Of a DNA stretch of 28,351 bases, positions 1-7,702 are shown piece by piece. The position numbers were made by a program, and so were the translations under genes. How positions within the stretch are numbered: the first letter of the stretch is position 1; every line of letters starts with the position of its first letter. The stretch lies in the IMG/VR virus record IMGVR_UViG_3300009506_000152, positions 1-28,351 of that record. One strand, written 5' to 3'. This DNA is from a virus. The notes below the pieces were generated by a model. It searched no databases, was not told the DNA's origin, and was given only the letters and a program-made list of their open reading frames with translations.

Positions 1-2201
1 ACGCGAAGTACCGACAGTGGACGGAGGGAAAGGAGTATCCCTGGGAGAACTCCTCGGACGTGGCGCTCTCGGACATCGCCGAGGCGGCGCTCAACCTGCA
101 GGACACGCTCACCAACGCGATCCTTTCTAGCCGCCCTGTGGTTTCCGCCAACGCGCTGAACAAGTACAACGCGGACAAAGAGCGCGGAATTGACCGTGTT
201 CTCGACAGCCAGTTCTTCGTAGAGCAGGACGGCGAGAAGATCATCGAGGAGCTCGCCGAGCTGTTCCTGGTGGATGGAAAGTTCACGGCGTACGTCCCAT
301 GGCTTCGCGTGCGGCGCCCGGTAACGGATCTCCGGATCTTTGATCCGATCCCAAACGAGATTCCTCCGGTGGCCCATTTCGAGCAGATCCTTCAGCAGGA
401 ATTTCGGGATCTCGATTACTTCAGGAGGGATGAAGAGGGCTGGGATTATCGCGTTGTCCCGAAAGACCAGACGATGCCAGACATGATGGTGAGCTTCTAC
501 ACCAGGCGCTCCGATAGGAACGTCGAGATGATCGTCCGGAAGCACAGCGTAGTTTTCGACGGTCCCCGTGTGATCGTGAAGGACTACGACGATGTCCTCG
601 TCCCGCCTCGAGTCGCGAACCTGCAGCCGCCTGGTCCCAACAATCCTGGTGGGTCGCCTCACGTCATCCTCGTGGACATGCCGACGATCGATGAGATCGA
701 GGCCCTTAAACGGGAGGGCTACTACGATCTCGCGAACAGCGATCCAGAAGAGAACGATCTGGGATTGCGCAGCCGAGATGACAGTCGCGAGGAGGCGAAG
801 AAGCAGAAGGACATCATTCAGGGTGTCCAGGAGGAGACCTATCCGACCGACGAGCAGCATCGCACGGTCACCCGTTACACCTGCTTCGACGTTTACGACC
901 TCGATGGGGACGGCATCCCCGAGGATGTGATCTTCTGGGTGCTCAAGGAGGACAAGATCCTCCTGAAGGCGACTCCGATGACGGAGATGTTCCCGGCGGA
1001 TCCGCCAAGGCGTCCGTTCGCGGAGGCGAATTTCCTACCCGTAAAGGGGAGGCATGAGGGGATCAGTCTCCCAGAGCTGATGGAAGGGACGCACGACTTT
1101 CTGAAGGAGACGCTCGATCAGGGGATGGACGGAGGTACCCTCGCGACGACGCCCTTCTTCTTCTACCGGGCGTCGAGCTCGATGAAGCCAGAGATCCTGC
1201 GGCCCTGGCCGGGTGATGGTGTTCCGCTCGCAGACCCGCAACGCGATGTGAACTTCCCGGTGATCCCCTTCGACGGTTCGTTTGCGCTCAACGCATTCTC
1301 CCTCGGTAGACAACTCCAGGAGCGCCTCACCCTCGTTGGCGATCTCCAGGCAGGACGAGTGCCGCAAGGGAAGTCGTCTGCGCTTCGAACCGTCGGAGGG
1401 ATCAACACGATTCTCGCGCAGGGTGAGGCGCGCCCGGAGCGTATCCTGCGCCGCTTCTTCATGGGATTTGCCGAGATCTACAAGCAGATGCACGAGCTGA
1501 ATCAGTATTTCTTCCCGGATGAGAAGCACATGCGAATCGTGGGGATCAACGAGCCTGGCGAGGATCCCTACCCGAAGATTGTTCGGAAGTCTGATCTGGA
1601 CGGTCGATACGTGTTCGACTTCCGCGCCTCGATCCTCAACGCGAGCAAGGTGGCGAAGCAGCAGGGCCTCGAGCAGATGCTCACGATGCTCGTCAATCCG
1701 TTGATGATCCAGCTGGGAATGGTGGGTCCGGAGGAGATCTTCCGGATGCTGCGCGACTACGCGCGTTCCACGGGGAACGATCCAGATCGGTACCTCAGGG
1801 AACCGTCTGCTGGAGCGGGCGCGATTCGGCTGACGGCCAACCAGGCGATCGGGATCATCCTTGACCACTTGGTGCCTGATGGTGTGCCAGCCGAGCCCAG
1901 TGCAGAGGAACACGTCGCGCAGTTGCAGGGCTTCATGCATGATGATCGCTTCGGACTGCTCGACAATGTCCAGCTCGAAATCTTCAAGGCCTGGCTCTCG
2001 CAGGTGATGCAGCTGGCTGTGCAGCAGCAGGGGCAGCAGCAGATTGCCCAACTCGCCGAGACCTTCCAGCAGAAGCAGAACGTCTCGGCTGGTGGAAACG
2101 GAGCGAATCCTCCGGCGGTCGATCAGAGCACCCGCGTGGGGAAGAACGAAGTCATGGATGAGACGATGCCGAGCAACAATCGTGGCGGGTTGCCTTTCTG
2201 A
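1..2201 (+). CDS. Portal protein, podovirus type (5' end cut by the window)
   Basis: The portal forms the dodecameric DNA gate at the capsid vertex, binds terminase during packaging and later carries the adaptor and tail. The frame is open from base 3 with no stop, and the residues before the GTG at base 60 (..WTEGKEYPWENSSD..) are typical of portal N-termini. That GTG is therefore an internal valine and the true start is left of the window. More than 730 residues are visible, the size of large podovirus portals. A Ca-binding-like DLDGDG loop near bases 897-914, followed by an acidic beta stretch, recurs in P22-type portals. The C-terminus (about bases 1990-2090) is a Gln-rich helix, fitting the portal barrel. 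The gene stops in a TGATG overlap with the next gene. Its position ahead of scaffold and capsid genes supports the call. Family membership is inferred from motifs and gene order. Confidence 0.88.
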   Translation, partial: AKYRQWTEGKEYPWENSSDVALSDIAEAALNLQDTLTNAILSSRPVVSANALNKYNADKERGIDRVLDSQFFVEQDGEKIIEELAELFLVDGKFTAYVPWLRVRRPVTDLRIFDPIPNEIPPVAHFEQILQQEFRDLDYFRRDEEGWDYRVVPKDQTMPDMMVSFYTRRSDRNVEMIVRKHSVVFDGPRVIVKDYDDVLVPPRVANLQPPGPNNPGGSPHVILVDMPTIDEIEALKREGYYDLANSDPEENDLGLRSRDDSREEAKKQKDIIQGVQEETYPTDEQHRTVTRYTCFDVYDLDGDGIPEDVIFWVLKEDKILLKATPMTEMFPADPPRRPFAEANFLPVKGRHEGISLPELMEGTHDFLKETLDQGMDGGTLATTPFFFYRASSSMKPEILRPWPGDGVPLADPQRDVNFPVIPFDGSFALNAFSLGRQLQERLTLVGDLQAGRVPQGKSSALRTVGGINTILAQGEARPERILRRFFMGFAEIYKQMHELNQYFFPDEKHMRIVGINEPGEDPYPKIVRKSDLDGRYVFDFRASILNASKVAKQQGLEQMLTMLVNPLMIQLGMVGPEEIFRMLRDYARSTGNDPDRYLREPSAGAGAIRLTANQAIGIILDHLVPDGVPAEPSAEEHVAQLQGFMHDDRFGLLDNVQLEIFKAWLSQVMQLAVQQQGQQQIAQLAETFQQKQNVSAGGNGANPPAVDQSTRVGKNEVMDETMPSNNRGGLPF

Positions 2202-2590
2202 TGCGGCCCGATCGGGATCTCGACTGGAGGAAACGGCTCGATCGTGAAAAGGTTTCGACCGTTCGGGAGCGCAAGCCAGACCTGTTGGCTGTAAAGCGGA
2301 CGGCGCTCTCGGTCACCCAGATCACGGGTGATGAGCACTGGGATCACTTCCTCTCCGTGATCAATGCGAGGATCGAGAAGCAGCAGGAGCAGATGGACGT
2401 CGCCCTCGAGCGGCTGAAAAGCTCCGACAATTTCACCACCGAGGATCTGATCAACGAGAAGCTTGCGGTGCGCCTGCTGGGTCGTGAGATCGAGGCGCTC
2501 CGTTGGGTGATCGGGCTTCCACAGGAACTGATCGAGAATGGCCAGCGAGCAGCCGAACTACTTGGAACTGAAGAAGAATCCTCTTCGTGA
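2201..2590 (+). CDS. Small helical protein after portal, unknown function
   Basis: A 129-residue protein whose ATG shares its A with the portal stop (TGATG), so it is probably translationally coupled; no clear Shine-Dalgarno is visible. The N-terminus is very basic and charged (residues 1-30). Residues about 48-105 form amphipathic helices with a coiled-coil look (INARIEKQQEQMDVALERL), and the C-terminus ends in an acidic/serine tail. I do not recognise a family. A position between portal and scaffold would suit a packaging or head-assembly accessory protein, but nothing in the sequence proves it. Its last 53 bases overlap the start of the next gene in another frame. Confidence 0.7.
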   Translation: MRPDRDLDWRKRLDREKVSTVRERKPDLLAVKRTALSVTQITGDEHWDHFLSVINARIEKQQEQMDVALERLKSSDNFTTEDLINEKLAVRLLGREIEALRWVIGLPQELIENGQRAAELLGTEEESSS

Positions 2591-2753
2591 TCTCCGCTGT
2601 ACCTCCTGCGGAAGGAGGCTTCTACGGTGGCGACCAGATCAGGACACCTGGCTGGAGATCCGCTGCCGTCACTGCAAGATCATGGTCGTGGTGAAGCTGG
2701 GTTTGGTGTCCTCCCATCAAGGAATGGTTGACAGGAGAGGGTCGCTCCAGTAG
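2538..2753 (+). CDS. Com-like zinc-ribbon protein (Mu Com family)
   Basis: A 71-residue protein with two CxxC knuckles, C21-C24 and C43-C46. The pattern LRCTSC...LEIRCRHC matches the Mu Com layout, in which a basic first knuckle is followed by an EIRCPRC-type second knuckle. In phage Mu, Com is a small zinc protein that binds mom mRNA and opens its start site for translation. No mom-like gene is visible here, so the target is unknown. A role in post-transcriptional control of neighbouring head genes is a guess. The ATG lies 53 bases inside the preceding gene, with AGGAACT about 8-10 bases upstream as a weak ribosome site. A terminator follows about 50 bases after the stop. Confidence 0.75.
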   Translation: MASEQPNYLELKKNPLRDLRCTSCGRRLLRWRPDQDTWLEIRCRHCKIMVVVKLGLVSSHQGMVDRRGSLQ

Positions 2754-2801
2754 CCATTTGTAGAACGCGAGGCTTCCTGCGCCCGTAGGAACGCGCAACT
2801 G

Positions 2802-2835
2802 GCCCCGCCCGGTTTCCGGGCGGGGCTGTTTTTTT
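2802..2835 (+). terminator. Strong rho-independent terminator between Com-like gene and scaffold
   Basis: A perfect 11-bp stem, GCCCCGCCCGG (2802-2812) with CCGGGCGGGGC (2816-2826), closes a three-base TTT loop and is followed by TGTTTTTTT. It ends 12 bases before the scaffold ATG, so the U-tract runs straight into the scaffold ribosome-binding region (GGTGGGGAAGG). An intrinsic terminator is the natural reading. Head genes downstream must then be transcribed by read-through, antitermination or a promoter I cannot identify. Confidence 0.85.
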
Positions 2836-2847
2836 GGTGGGGAAGGC

Positions 2848-3639
2848 ATGGATCCCAAGCAGGGTCAACTCGAACTGAGTGACGAGTCACCCGAACAAGA
2901 TCCGGAAGCGCTGAACCCGGAAACGGCTGCTCTGGAAGGCGAGGGCGAAACGCCCCCTGAAGAACCTCCGCCGCCTCTGGAACCCAGTCGCGCAGATCGG
3001 CTGGAGGCGCAGCTCGCCGAAGAGCGCGAAGCGCGCATCCGGCTCGAGGAGCGCCTGCGTGCGCAAGAGGCGCAGAGGGCTCCACAGCAACCACCTCCCA
3101 AGATATTCACCCGGTCGGAGCTCCGATCTGCTGTGGATAACGGCACGATCAGCGAAGATCAGATGGAGGAGATCTGGGCTAAGCAGCAGCGCGACGAGAT
3201 CAAACGTGAGATGGAACAAGATCTCGAGAAGCGTGATCGGCAACGTGAGACCGAGCGATTCATCGCGGATGAGACTGCGAAGTACATCGCTTCCTATCCC
3301 GATCTTCGAAACACCCAGAGCGACACCTGGCGGCGCGTGAAGCAGGAGTACGACTTTCTGGTTCGAACGGGTGATCCCGACAACAAGGCTACCGAGCTGA
3401 AGGCGCTTCGCGCTGCGTTGGGCAACGCTGAGCGTATTCAGGAACGCACCGCGAATCGACGCGAGACTCCCACCGAGACTTCCGGATCGCAGGCCCCCGG
3501 TTCGGGCGACCGCCCTGTGGACATCTGGAATCGCGTTCCGAAGAAGTATCGCCCTTGGTACAAGCAACAGGTGGCGGAAGGGCGCAAGACGCTTGAGGAC
3601 GTGAAGAAAGACATCCCCTATATGGACACGACCCAGTAG
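2848..3639 (+). CDS. Putative capsid scaffolding protein
   Basis: A 263-residue, strongly charged protein. Residues 1-45 are acidic and Pro-rich. Residues 48-75 and 100-145 are long Glu/Arg/Gln helices with coiled-coil character (RLEAQLAEEREARIRLEERL). A flexible stretch at about 195-225 precedes a short basic C-terminus with RVPKKYRPWYKQQ. An acidic coiled-coil protein with a basic C-terminal helix just before the coat gene is the hallmark of phage scaffolds, which bind the coat through the basic tail and leave before DNA packaging. The ATG is preceded by GGTGGGGAAGG and sits 12 bases after a terminator. The stop overlaps the next GTG by one base. The call rests on composition and position; there is no catalytic motif to confirm it. 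Confidence 0.72.
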   Translation: MDPKQGQLELSDESPEQDPEALNPETAALEGEGETPPEEPPPPLEPSRADRLEAQLAEEREARIRLEERLRAQEAQRAPQQPPPKIFTRSELRSAVDNGTISEDQMEEIWAKQQRDEIKREMEQDLEKRDRQRETERFIADETAKYIASYPDLRNTQSDTWRRVKQEYDFLVRTGDPDNKATELKALRAALGNAERIQERTANRRETPTETSGSQAPGSGDRPVDIWNRVPKKYRPWYKQQVAEGRKTLEDVKKDIPYMDTTQ

Positions 3640-3965
3640 TGGCGCACGCGCACATCTACATCCCTGGCCAGGCAGCGATTCCGAGGACTCCGAGAGAGCA
3701 TCCTGGCAGGAAGTCTCGTACGACTGCTGCGGGCTGGGTGCTCGATTATCTGGTTCCTCGCAACCAGACCGTGTGTCTCTGTACTGGGTGTGCTCACGGA
3801 TTTGATCCGAAGAAAGTCAATTACGTCTCTATGCTACAGCGATTCGGGTACGTGAAGTCGAATTGCGATGGATGCAAGATGGTTCACTTGAATTGCAACC
3901 TGTTCGTATCAGAATCTTTGCTTGGCACTCGTCATGGAGAGTGCTGGGATCCACGATACCTCTAG
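3639..3965 (+). CDS. Cys-rich, zinc-binding-like small protein
   Basis: A 108-residue product starting at GTG, one base inside the scaffold stop (TAGTG), so probably coupled to scaffold translation. The N-terminus is basic and His/Pro-rich. Seven cysteines follow: C46, C48, C51, then C76, C79, C86 and C102, arranged as CLCTGC, about 24 residues, then CDGC. This looks like one structural zinc site. Small proteins of this shape are common and mostly unnamed in phage head operons. The function is unknown; a virion or assembly role is inferred only from its place between scaffold and capsid genes. The next gene starts 13 bases after its stop. Confidence 0.65.
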   Translation: MAHAHIYIPGQAAIPRTPREHPGRKSRTTAAGWVLDYLVPRNQTVCLCTGCAHGFDPKKVNYVSMLQRFGYVKSNCDGCKMVHLNCNLFVSESLLGTRHGECWDPRYL

Positions 3966-3978
3966 GGAGGGGAACAAA

Positions 3979-4701
3979 ATGGAAGCGATGGGAACGATTG
4001 CCGGTGGTGCCATCGTGGTCAAGAAGTACCAGGCCGGAACGACGATCTCGGCAGCAGGGACGCCCTTGATCGGTTCGACGATCTCTTCGAGCGATTTGGG
4101 TTCGGTCGAGCCGATGACGACGACCACGGCGCTGACGGCTGGAAACGCCGGGCTCGCGCTGGACACCACGGGGACCGTGGCGGCAACGGGAATCACGGAC
4201 ACCAACGACATCCTCGTGAGCGTGGCCATCAATCCGGACCTCATCATCCGTTGCAAGATGTGCAATGGGGCGACCGAAGATACGGCGCTCACCCTCTACC
4301 CGACCAACGCTGCGGACGCGACTGGAGCGTTGGCATCGAACGTTACGACCCTGGACGACTCCATCTTCTGGGGGTACGACGGCGGAAACAAGGGTGAGTA
4401 TCGGTGTGCGGACGACGCTGCTGGATCAGCAGCGATCAATTTCCCGAACGCGATCGCAAGTGGTGACAACTTCCTCTACGCATCTGGGTTTCCGTGCAAG
4501 ACGCTGGCAGCTGCAAGTCCGTACATCACGCTGACGACGGCTCTCACTCAGGCGGATGCGACGACCGCAGACAACGACAACGACAACTTCGTCATCTACG
4601 ACGTGCAGCTGGGCACCGAGGACGACGACGGGGCCAACAACAGCTTCTACCTGCTGGTTCAGTACCAGCACATCTTCGGATCGTGGGGAACCAGCGCGTA
4701 A
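3979..4701 (+). CDS. Putative head decoration or capsid-associated protein
   Basis: A 240-residue, Thr/Ala/Asp-rich protein predicted to be mostly beta strand, placed directly before the coat gene where capsid-stabilising or decoration proteins usually sit. I chose ATG 3979 because GGGAGGGGAA lies just upstream. The same frame extends further left to an in-frame ATG at 3922, but that would overlap the preceding gene by 44 bases. The N-terminus (GTIAGGAIVVKKYQAGTTI) is basic/hydrophobic; a CKMC pair lies near residues 95-98 and two more cysteines lie near residues 140 and 165. No enzyme motif is seen. It could instead be a minor head fibre. Confidence 0.6.
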   Translation: MEAMGTIAGGAIVVKKYQAGTTISAAGTPLIGSTISSSDLGSVEPMTTTTALTAGNAGLALDTTGTVAATGITDTNDILVSVAINPDLIIRCKMCNGATEDTALTLYPTNAADATGALASNVTTLDDSIFWGYDGGNKGEYRCADDAAGSAAINFPNAIASGDNFLYASGFPCKTLAAASPYITLTTALTQADATTADNDNDNFVIYDVQLGTEDDDGANNSFYLLVQYQHIFGSWGTSA

Positions 4702-4731
4702 CCATCTGATCCATAGGGGGGGAGGTCAACC

Positions 4732-5652
4732 ATGGCCGTACCGCACATCTCAACCAATTTCCCCGATGTCCTGGATCCGACCTTCATTCGGATCTTCGAC
4801 GAGGAGTTCGATCAGCTTCCGGACATGCTCCCGACGCTGTTCACCGACTCGCCGACGGGGCCGCGAGGGGACCAGACGAAGTGGAGCCAGGTGGGTACCC
4901 TGCCAGACTTCACGCAGTTCTCGGGCACCATTGGCTACCAATCGCAGAGCCAGGGGTACGACACCACGGCGACGCATCTGGAGTGGGCCAACGGCATCCA
5001 GGTCGAGCGGAAGCTCTTCGACGACGACCAGCACCAGATCATGAATCAGCGCCCGGCGGCGCTGGCCATGTCGGCGCAGAGGACTCGCCAGAAGCACGGG
5101 GCGCAGTTCTTCAATGGGGCGTTCTCGGCGGGCAATTCGTTCTACGTGAATTCCGAGGGTGTGGCGACCTGTTCTGACTCGCACACCACGACATCGGGCG
5201 CGTCGACGACCACCGGATTCGACAACCTCGGTACGGCGGCGCTCTCTGCGGCAGCCGTCTCGGCTGCGCGCACGCAGATGCGCGGGTTCCGCGGCGACCA
5301 GGCCGAGCGGATCTCGGTGATGCCCGACGAGCTGTGGGTTCCTCCGGATCTGCAGGATCGGGCATTGGAGATCGTGCGCTCGCGCCAGGATCCCGACTCG
5401 GCGAACAACGCCATCAACCCGCAGGACGGGCGTTACCGGCTCTACGATTGGGAGTACATGAGTGACACGAACAACTGGTTCATGTGTGACTCGGGTCTGC
5501 GCCGGAAGAGCCTCTTCTGGATCGATCGGGTGATGAAGGAGTTCGGTCGGATGGAGGACTTCGACACTCTCGTGGCGAAGTACCGCTGCTACATGCGGTA
5601 TAGCTGGGCGTGGGTCGACTGGCGCTTCATCTTCGGCGCGCAGGTGAGCTAG
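4732..5652 (+). CDS. Major capsid protein (HK97-fold coat)
   Basis: A 306-residue protein with an excellent ribosome site (GGGGGGGAGGTCAACC before ATG 4732), as expected for the most abundant virion protein. The N-terminus resembles short-tailed phage coat proteins (FPDVLDPTFIRIFDEEFDQL). The mid-part carries a Ser/Thr-rich loop at about residues 140-165, then a VMPDELWVPPDL.DRALEIV segment characteristic of the A-domain of HK97-like coats. The C-terminus (MRYSWAWVDWRFIFGAQVS) is an aromatic beta strand typical of the family. Its place after scaffold and decoration genes agrees. No N-terminal prohead protease delta-domain is evident, consistent with a separate scaffold and no protease gene in the window. 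Confidence 0.88.
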   Translation: MAVPHISTNFPDVLDPTFIRIFDEEFDQLPDMLPTLFTDSPTGPRGDQTKWSQVGTLPDFTQFSGTIGYQSQSQGYDTTATHLEWANGIQVERKLFDDDQHQIMNQRPAALAMSAQRTRQKHGAQFFNGAFSAGNSFYVNSEGVATCSDSHTTTSGASTTTGFDNLGTAALSAAAVSAARTQMRGFRGDQAERISVMPDELWVPPDLQDRALEIVRSRQDPDSANNAINPQDGRYRLYDWEYMSDTNNWFMCDSGLRRKSLFWIDRVMKEFGRMEDFDTLVAKYRCYMRYSWAWVDWRFIFGAQVS

Positions 5653-5654
5653 CA

Positions 5655-5855
5655 ATGGCTCCGCGCAAGAAGAAGGACGAAGAGCCTGAGGTCGAGGAGC
5701 TCGCCGAGCCCGAAGAGGCGGTTGAGATCGAGGAGGTGGTCGAGGCGCCGGAGGCGTCCGAGGCTCCAGAGGTGCCGCTCGCGGCAGTCATCGTGACGGC
5801 TCCCAACCTCTCCGATCGAGCGAGGCGGCTCAACGATCCTCGTCGCAAGAGGTGA
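5655..5855 (+). CDS. Small acidic protein after capsid, unknown function
   Basis: A 66-residue protein starting at ATG 5655, two bases after the capsid stop, with AGGTGAG at 5642-5648 as its ribosome site inside the capsid gene. After a Lys/Arg-rich start (MAPRKKKDEE) come about 30 residues dominated by Glu, Val and Ala in short VEE/EAPEA repeats, ending in a basic RRLNDPRRKR tail. It looks disordered and low in complexity. Similar short acidic proteins follow the coat gene in many phages without assigned function. A head-completion or linker role is possible. Confidence 0.6.
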   Translation: MAPRKKKDEEPEVEELAEPEEAVEIEEVVEAPEASEAPEVPLAAVIVTAPNLSDRARRLNDPRRKR

Positions 5856-5858
5856 GAC

Positions 5859-6023
5859 GTGGCTGAGACGAAGAAGGGCGGGTCGAGCAAGATCGACCGG
5901 AAGTCCATCAAGCTGCCCCCGGAGAAGACGGCCAACTGGCCCGCGAATCCGGGGAGCAAGCAGCCAAAGGACCGTGGTCTGGGATTGCCGAAGATCCCGC
6001 AAGGTGTGATGGAAGACTTCTAG
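5859..6023 (+). CDS. 54-residue basic micro-protein
   Basis: A short gene starting at GTG 5859, four bases after the previous stop, with AGAGGTGAG at 5848-5856 as a strong ribosome site. The product is rich in Lys, Pro and Gly (KKGGSSKIDRKSIKLPPEK, then PANPGSKQPKD) and ends in VMEDF. It has no hydrophobic core, so it is probably unstructured alone. The frame, spacing and ribosome site argue for a real gene despite its size. The function is unknown; it may bind a partner in the head or connector. Confidence 0.55.
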   Translation: MAETKKGGSSKIDRKSIKLPPEKTANWPANPGSKQPKDRGLGLPKIPQGVMEDF

Positions 6024-6032
6024 ACGGGTAAG

Positions 6033-6051
6033 CGCGAGTTCAATTCTCGCG
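6033..6051 (+). other. tRNA T-arm-like hairpin in intergenic gap
   Basis: A perfect 6-bp stem CGCGAG (6033-6038)/CTCGCG (6046-6051) holds the seven-base loop TTCAATT, which fits the tRNA T-loop consensus TTCRANT. The following GGGCGGC could pass as an acceptor 3' strand, but no matching 5' strand, D-arm or anticodon arm is found upstream. It lies in the 62-base gap between the micro-protein and the beta-helix gene; the rest of the gap holds only the GGAGAGAGGTGA ribosome site of the next gene. Confidence 0.6.
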
Positions 6052-6085
6052 GGCGGCTACGGGCGTCCCTGGAGAGAGGTGAATC

Positions 6086-7006
6086 ATGGGTCTGACAGCA
6101 TTCCCGAAGGGTGTGTCAAGCTTTGGCATGCCGGTTCTAGGTTCGGGCGACGAAACGCTCACGACGGGGAACGTGTTCTTCGTCGACTCGGGGCATGTGG
6201 AGGCCTCCGACGCCAACGCGGCGACGGATCCCAGCAAGCCCGCAGCGACGATCGATGGCTGCATCGCGAAATGCACCGCGAGCAACGGCGACATCATCTT
6301 CGTGATGCCGGGGCACGATGAGAACCCCACGTCCTCCATCACGATGGACGTGGCGGGCGTCTGGGTGCGTGGGATCGGCTGGGGAGACAGTCGCCCCAGG
6401 GTGACCTTCGGCGCGCTCGCCGCCACCGTGGCGATGTCCGCAGCGGGGTGCCGGATCTCGAACATCGTGTTCGATCTCGGGACCGTTGCCGCCACCGTGA
6501 CCAACTGCTTCAACATCACCGCGGATGGTTGCATCGTGGAGAAGTGTCAGATCGAGCCGCACGCAACCTCTCAGTTCACCAATTTCCTGACGGCGACAGA
6601 TGCCGAGCATGTGGTGATCCGAGACAACGTGTTCCAGGGGCTACACACGGCGAGCGGAACTTCCGGCGTGGTGGTCGATGGTTGCGACGATCTGAGGATC
6701 GAGCGGAATATCATCATGGGGCACTTCACGGAGCACGCACTCGACAACACGACTCCAGCTTCGGTAGACGAGATCCTTCGTGCGGTGATCGTTGGGAACG
6801 TCATCCACAACGATTCCAGCACAGCGGGAGACTTCTGTGTTGAGCTCGATGCAGCCGCCACCGGAATCATGGTGAACAACGCGCTCTCTGGTAGCCTCGC
6901 GCTCGCGTCCAACGTCGACTTTGGCAACATGCGGATGATCGAGAACTACCTGACGGATGCCGTGGACGTTCACGCGGTAGTGATGCCGACGACCGCAGCT
7001 GCGTGA
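6086..7006 (+). CDS. Beta-helix, fibre-like virion protein
   Basis: A 306-residue protein with GGAGAGAGGTGA as its ribosome site. The N-terminus (MGLTAFPKGVSSFGMPVLG) is typical of small phage head or fibre proteins. From about residue 45, short hydrophobic strands repeat every 20-25 residues with turns at Asn, Gly and Asp (GDIIFVMPGHDE, GVWVRGIGW, GCRISNIVFDLG, DGCIVEKCQIEP, EHVVIRDNVFQG, DDLRIERNIIMG). This is the signature of a right-handed parallel beta-helix. Such folds form trimeric fibres and spikes that bind or cut surface sugars. No enzyme active site can be assigned. Position far from the tail fibres, next to the coat genes, suggests a capsid-attached fibre or spike, though a tail role is possible. 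A glycosyltransferase follows. Confidence 0.7.
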   Translation: MGLTAFPKGVSSFGMPVLGSGDETLTTGNVFFVDSGHVEASDANAATDPSKPAATIDGCIAKCTASNGDIIFVMPGHDENPTSSITMDVAGVWVRGIGWGDSRPRVTFGALAATVAMSAAGCRISNIVFDLGTVAATVTNCFNITADGCIVEKCQIEPHATSQFTNFLTATDAEHVVIRDNVFQGLHTASGTSGVVVDGCDDLRIERNIIMGHFTEHALDNTTPASVDEILRAVIVGNVIHNDSSTAGDFCVELDAAATGIMVNNALSGSLALASNVDFGNMRMIENYLTDAVDVHAVVMPTTAAA

Positions 7007-7018
7007 TGAGGGGGTGGA

Positions 7019-7693
7019 GTGAATCAGAAGCTCGCAGTGTGTTATCCGGGCGATATGCCCACACATTACGCTTCTGCCATCGAGTCCATCCTCAACATCC
7101 GTCACCCTGAAGGGTACGAGGTTCGTTGGTTTCGGGGATTGGGTTGGTGCCAGGCAAGGCGTAGGGCTGACGCAGCCGAGAAGGCGCTCGCGTGGGATTC
7201 GGATCTGCTCGCCTGGCTGGACGTCGATCAGGTATACGATCCCGATGTCCTGGAACGTCTCGTAGCCCGCGTTGAGGAAGGGTACCCCTGCGTTGCGGCG
7301 CTCGTTCCTGTTCGCGGGAAGTCCAAGGCCTTGGATTCCCCCTTCGATGGGGCGGGTTGGCGTCTCGTGGACGATCAATTCAAGCAGGTGACGCCGGAAG
7401 ATGGGAAGATGGTGCGTGCGGAGTTCCCAACGCATGCATGCTGCATTTTCAAGGCAGCAGACATCCAGAAGTTACTGCGCCCCTGGTACGCGTATCGGTT
7501 CGATGCGAAGACCTGGGAGGAGACGGAAGGAGAGGATTCAAGGTTCTTCTACCGGCTGAACAAGGAGCTGGGTGTGGAGACCTGGATCGACACGACGATC
7601 AAGGTGAAGCACTGCCACGTGTTCCAGATCGATGATACCTACCCGGAGCGGTTTCGGGATTGGGTGCCCGGTCCAGCTGGCAGTGGATATTGA
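7019..7693 (+). CDS. GT-A-type glycosyltransferase (family 2-like)
   Basis: A 224-residue protein starting at GTG 7019, with AGGGGG four bases upstream. The N-terminal half follows GT-A logic: a Rossmann-like start (KLAVCYPGDM), then WDSDLLAWLDVDQVYDP with a DxD motif at D68/D70 that would bind the metal and nucleotide sugar. The second half has a VAALVPVRGKS strand, a HACCIFKAADIQKL acceptor-loop pattern, GEDSRFFYRL at 171-180 in the place of the catalytic ED, and a late HCH at 198-200 as a likely metal ligand. The enzyme would act in the cytoplasm. Lying between a beta-helix protein and a lectin-like protein, it may modify a virion protein or a host surface sugar; the acceptor is not visible in the sequence. 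Confidence 0.78.
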   Translation: MNQKLAVCYPGDMPTHYASAIESILNIRHPEGYEVRWFRGLGWCQARRRADAAEKALAWDSDLLAWLDVDQVYDPDVLERLVARVEEGYPCVAALVPVRGKSKALDSPFDGAGWRLVDDQFKQVTPEDGKMVRAEFPTHACCIFKAADIQKLLRPWYAYRFDAKTWEETEGEDSRFFYRLNKELGVETWIDTTIKVKHCHVFQIDDTYPERFRDWVPGPAGSGY

Positions 7694-7702
7694 GGAGAGA
7701 GC

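Noticed and set aside
60-62. GTG at 60 as the portal start
   Set aside because: The frame is open to the left edge of the window with portal-like residues, so the start lies outside.
1035-2051. Long minus-strand reading frame opposite the portal gene (338 codons)
   Set aside because: It mirrors a strongly supported gene in GC-rich DNA; composition is Arg/Leu/His-heavy with no domain pattern. The same applies to the other large antisense frames at 2887-3567, 4750-5655, 11022-12932, 17763-18734 and 19196-20899.
2728-2766. TTGACA at 2728-2733 as a promoter for the scaffold/head genes
   Set aside because: No acceptable -10 occurs at 16-18 bases; the nearest TAGAAC is 27 bases away. A terminator would also follow.
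5983-6060. Complete tRNA around the T-arm-like hairpin
   Set aside because: Only four bases of a 5' acceptor strand can be paired and no D-arm or anticodon arm is found.
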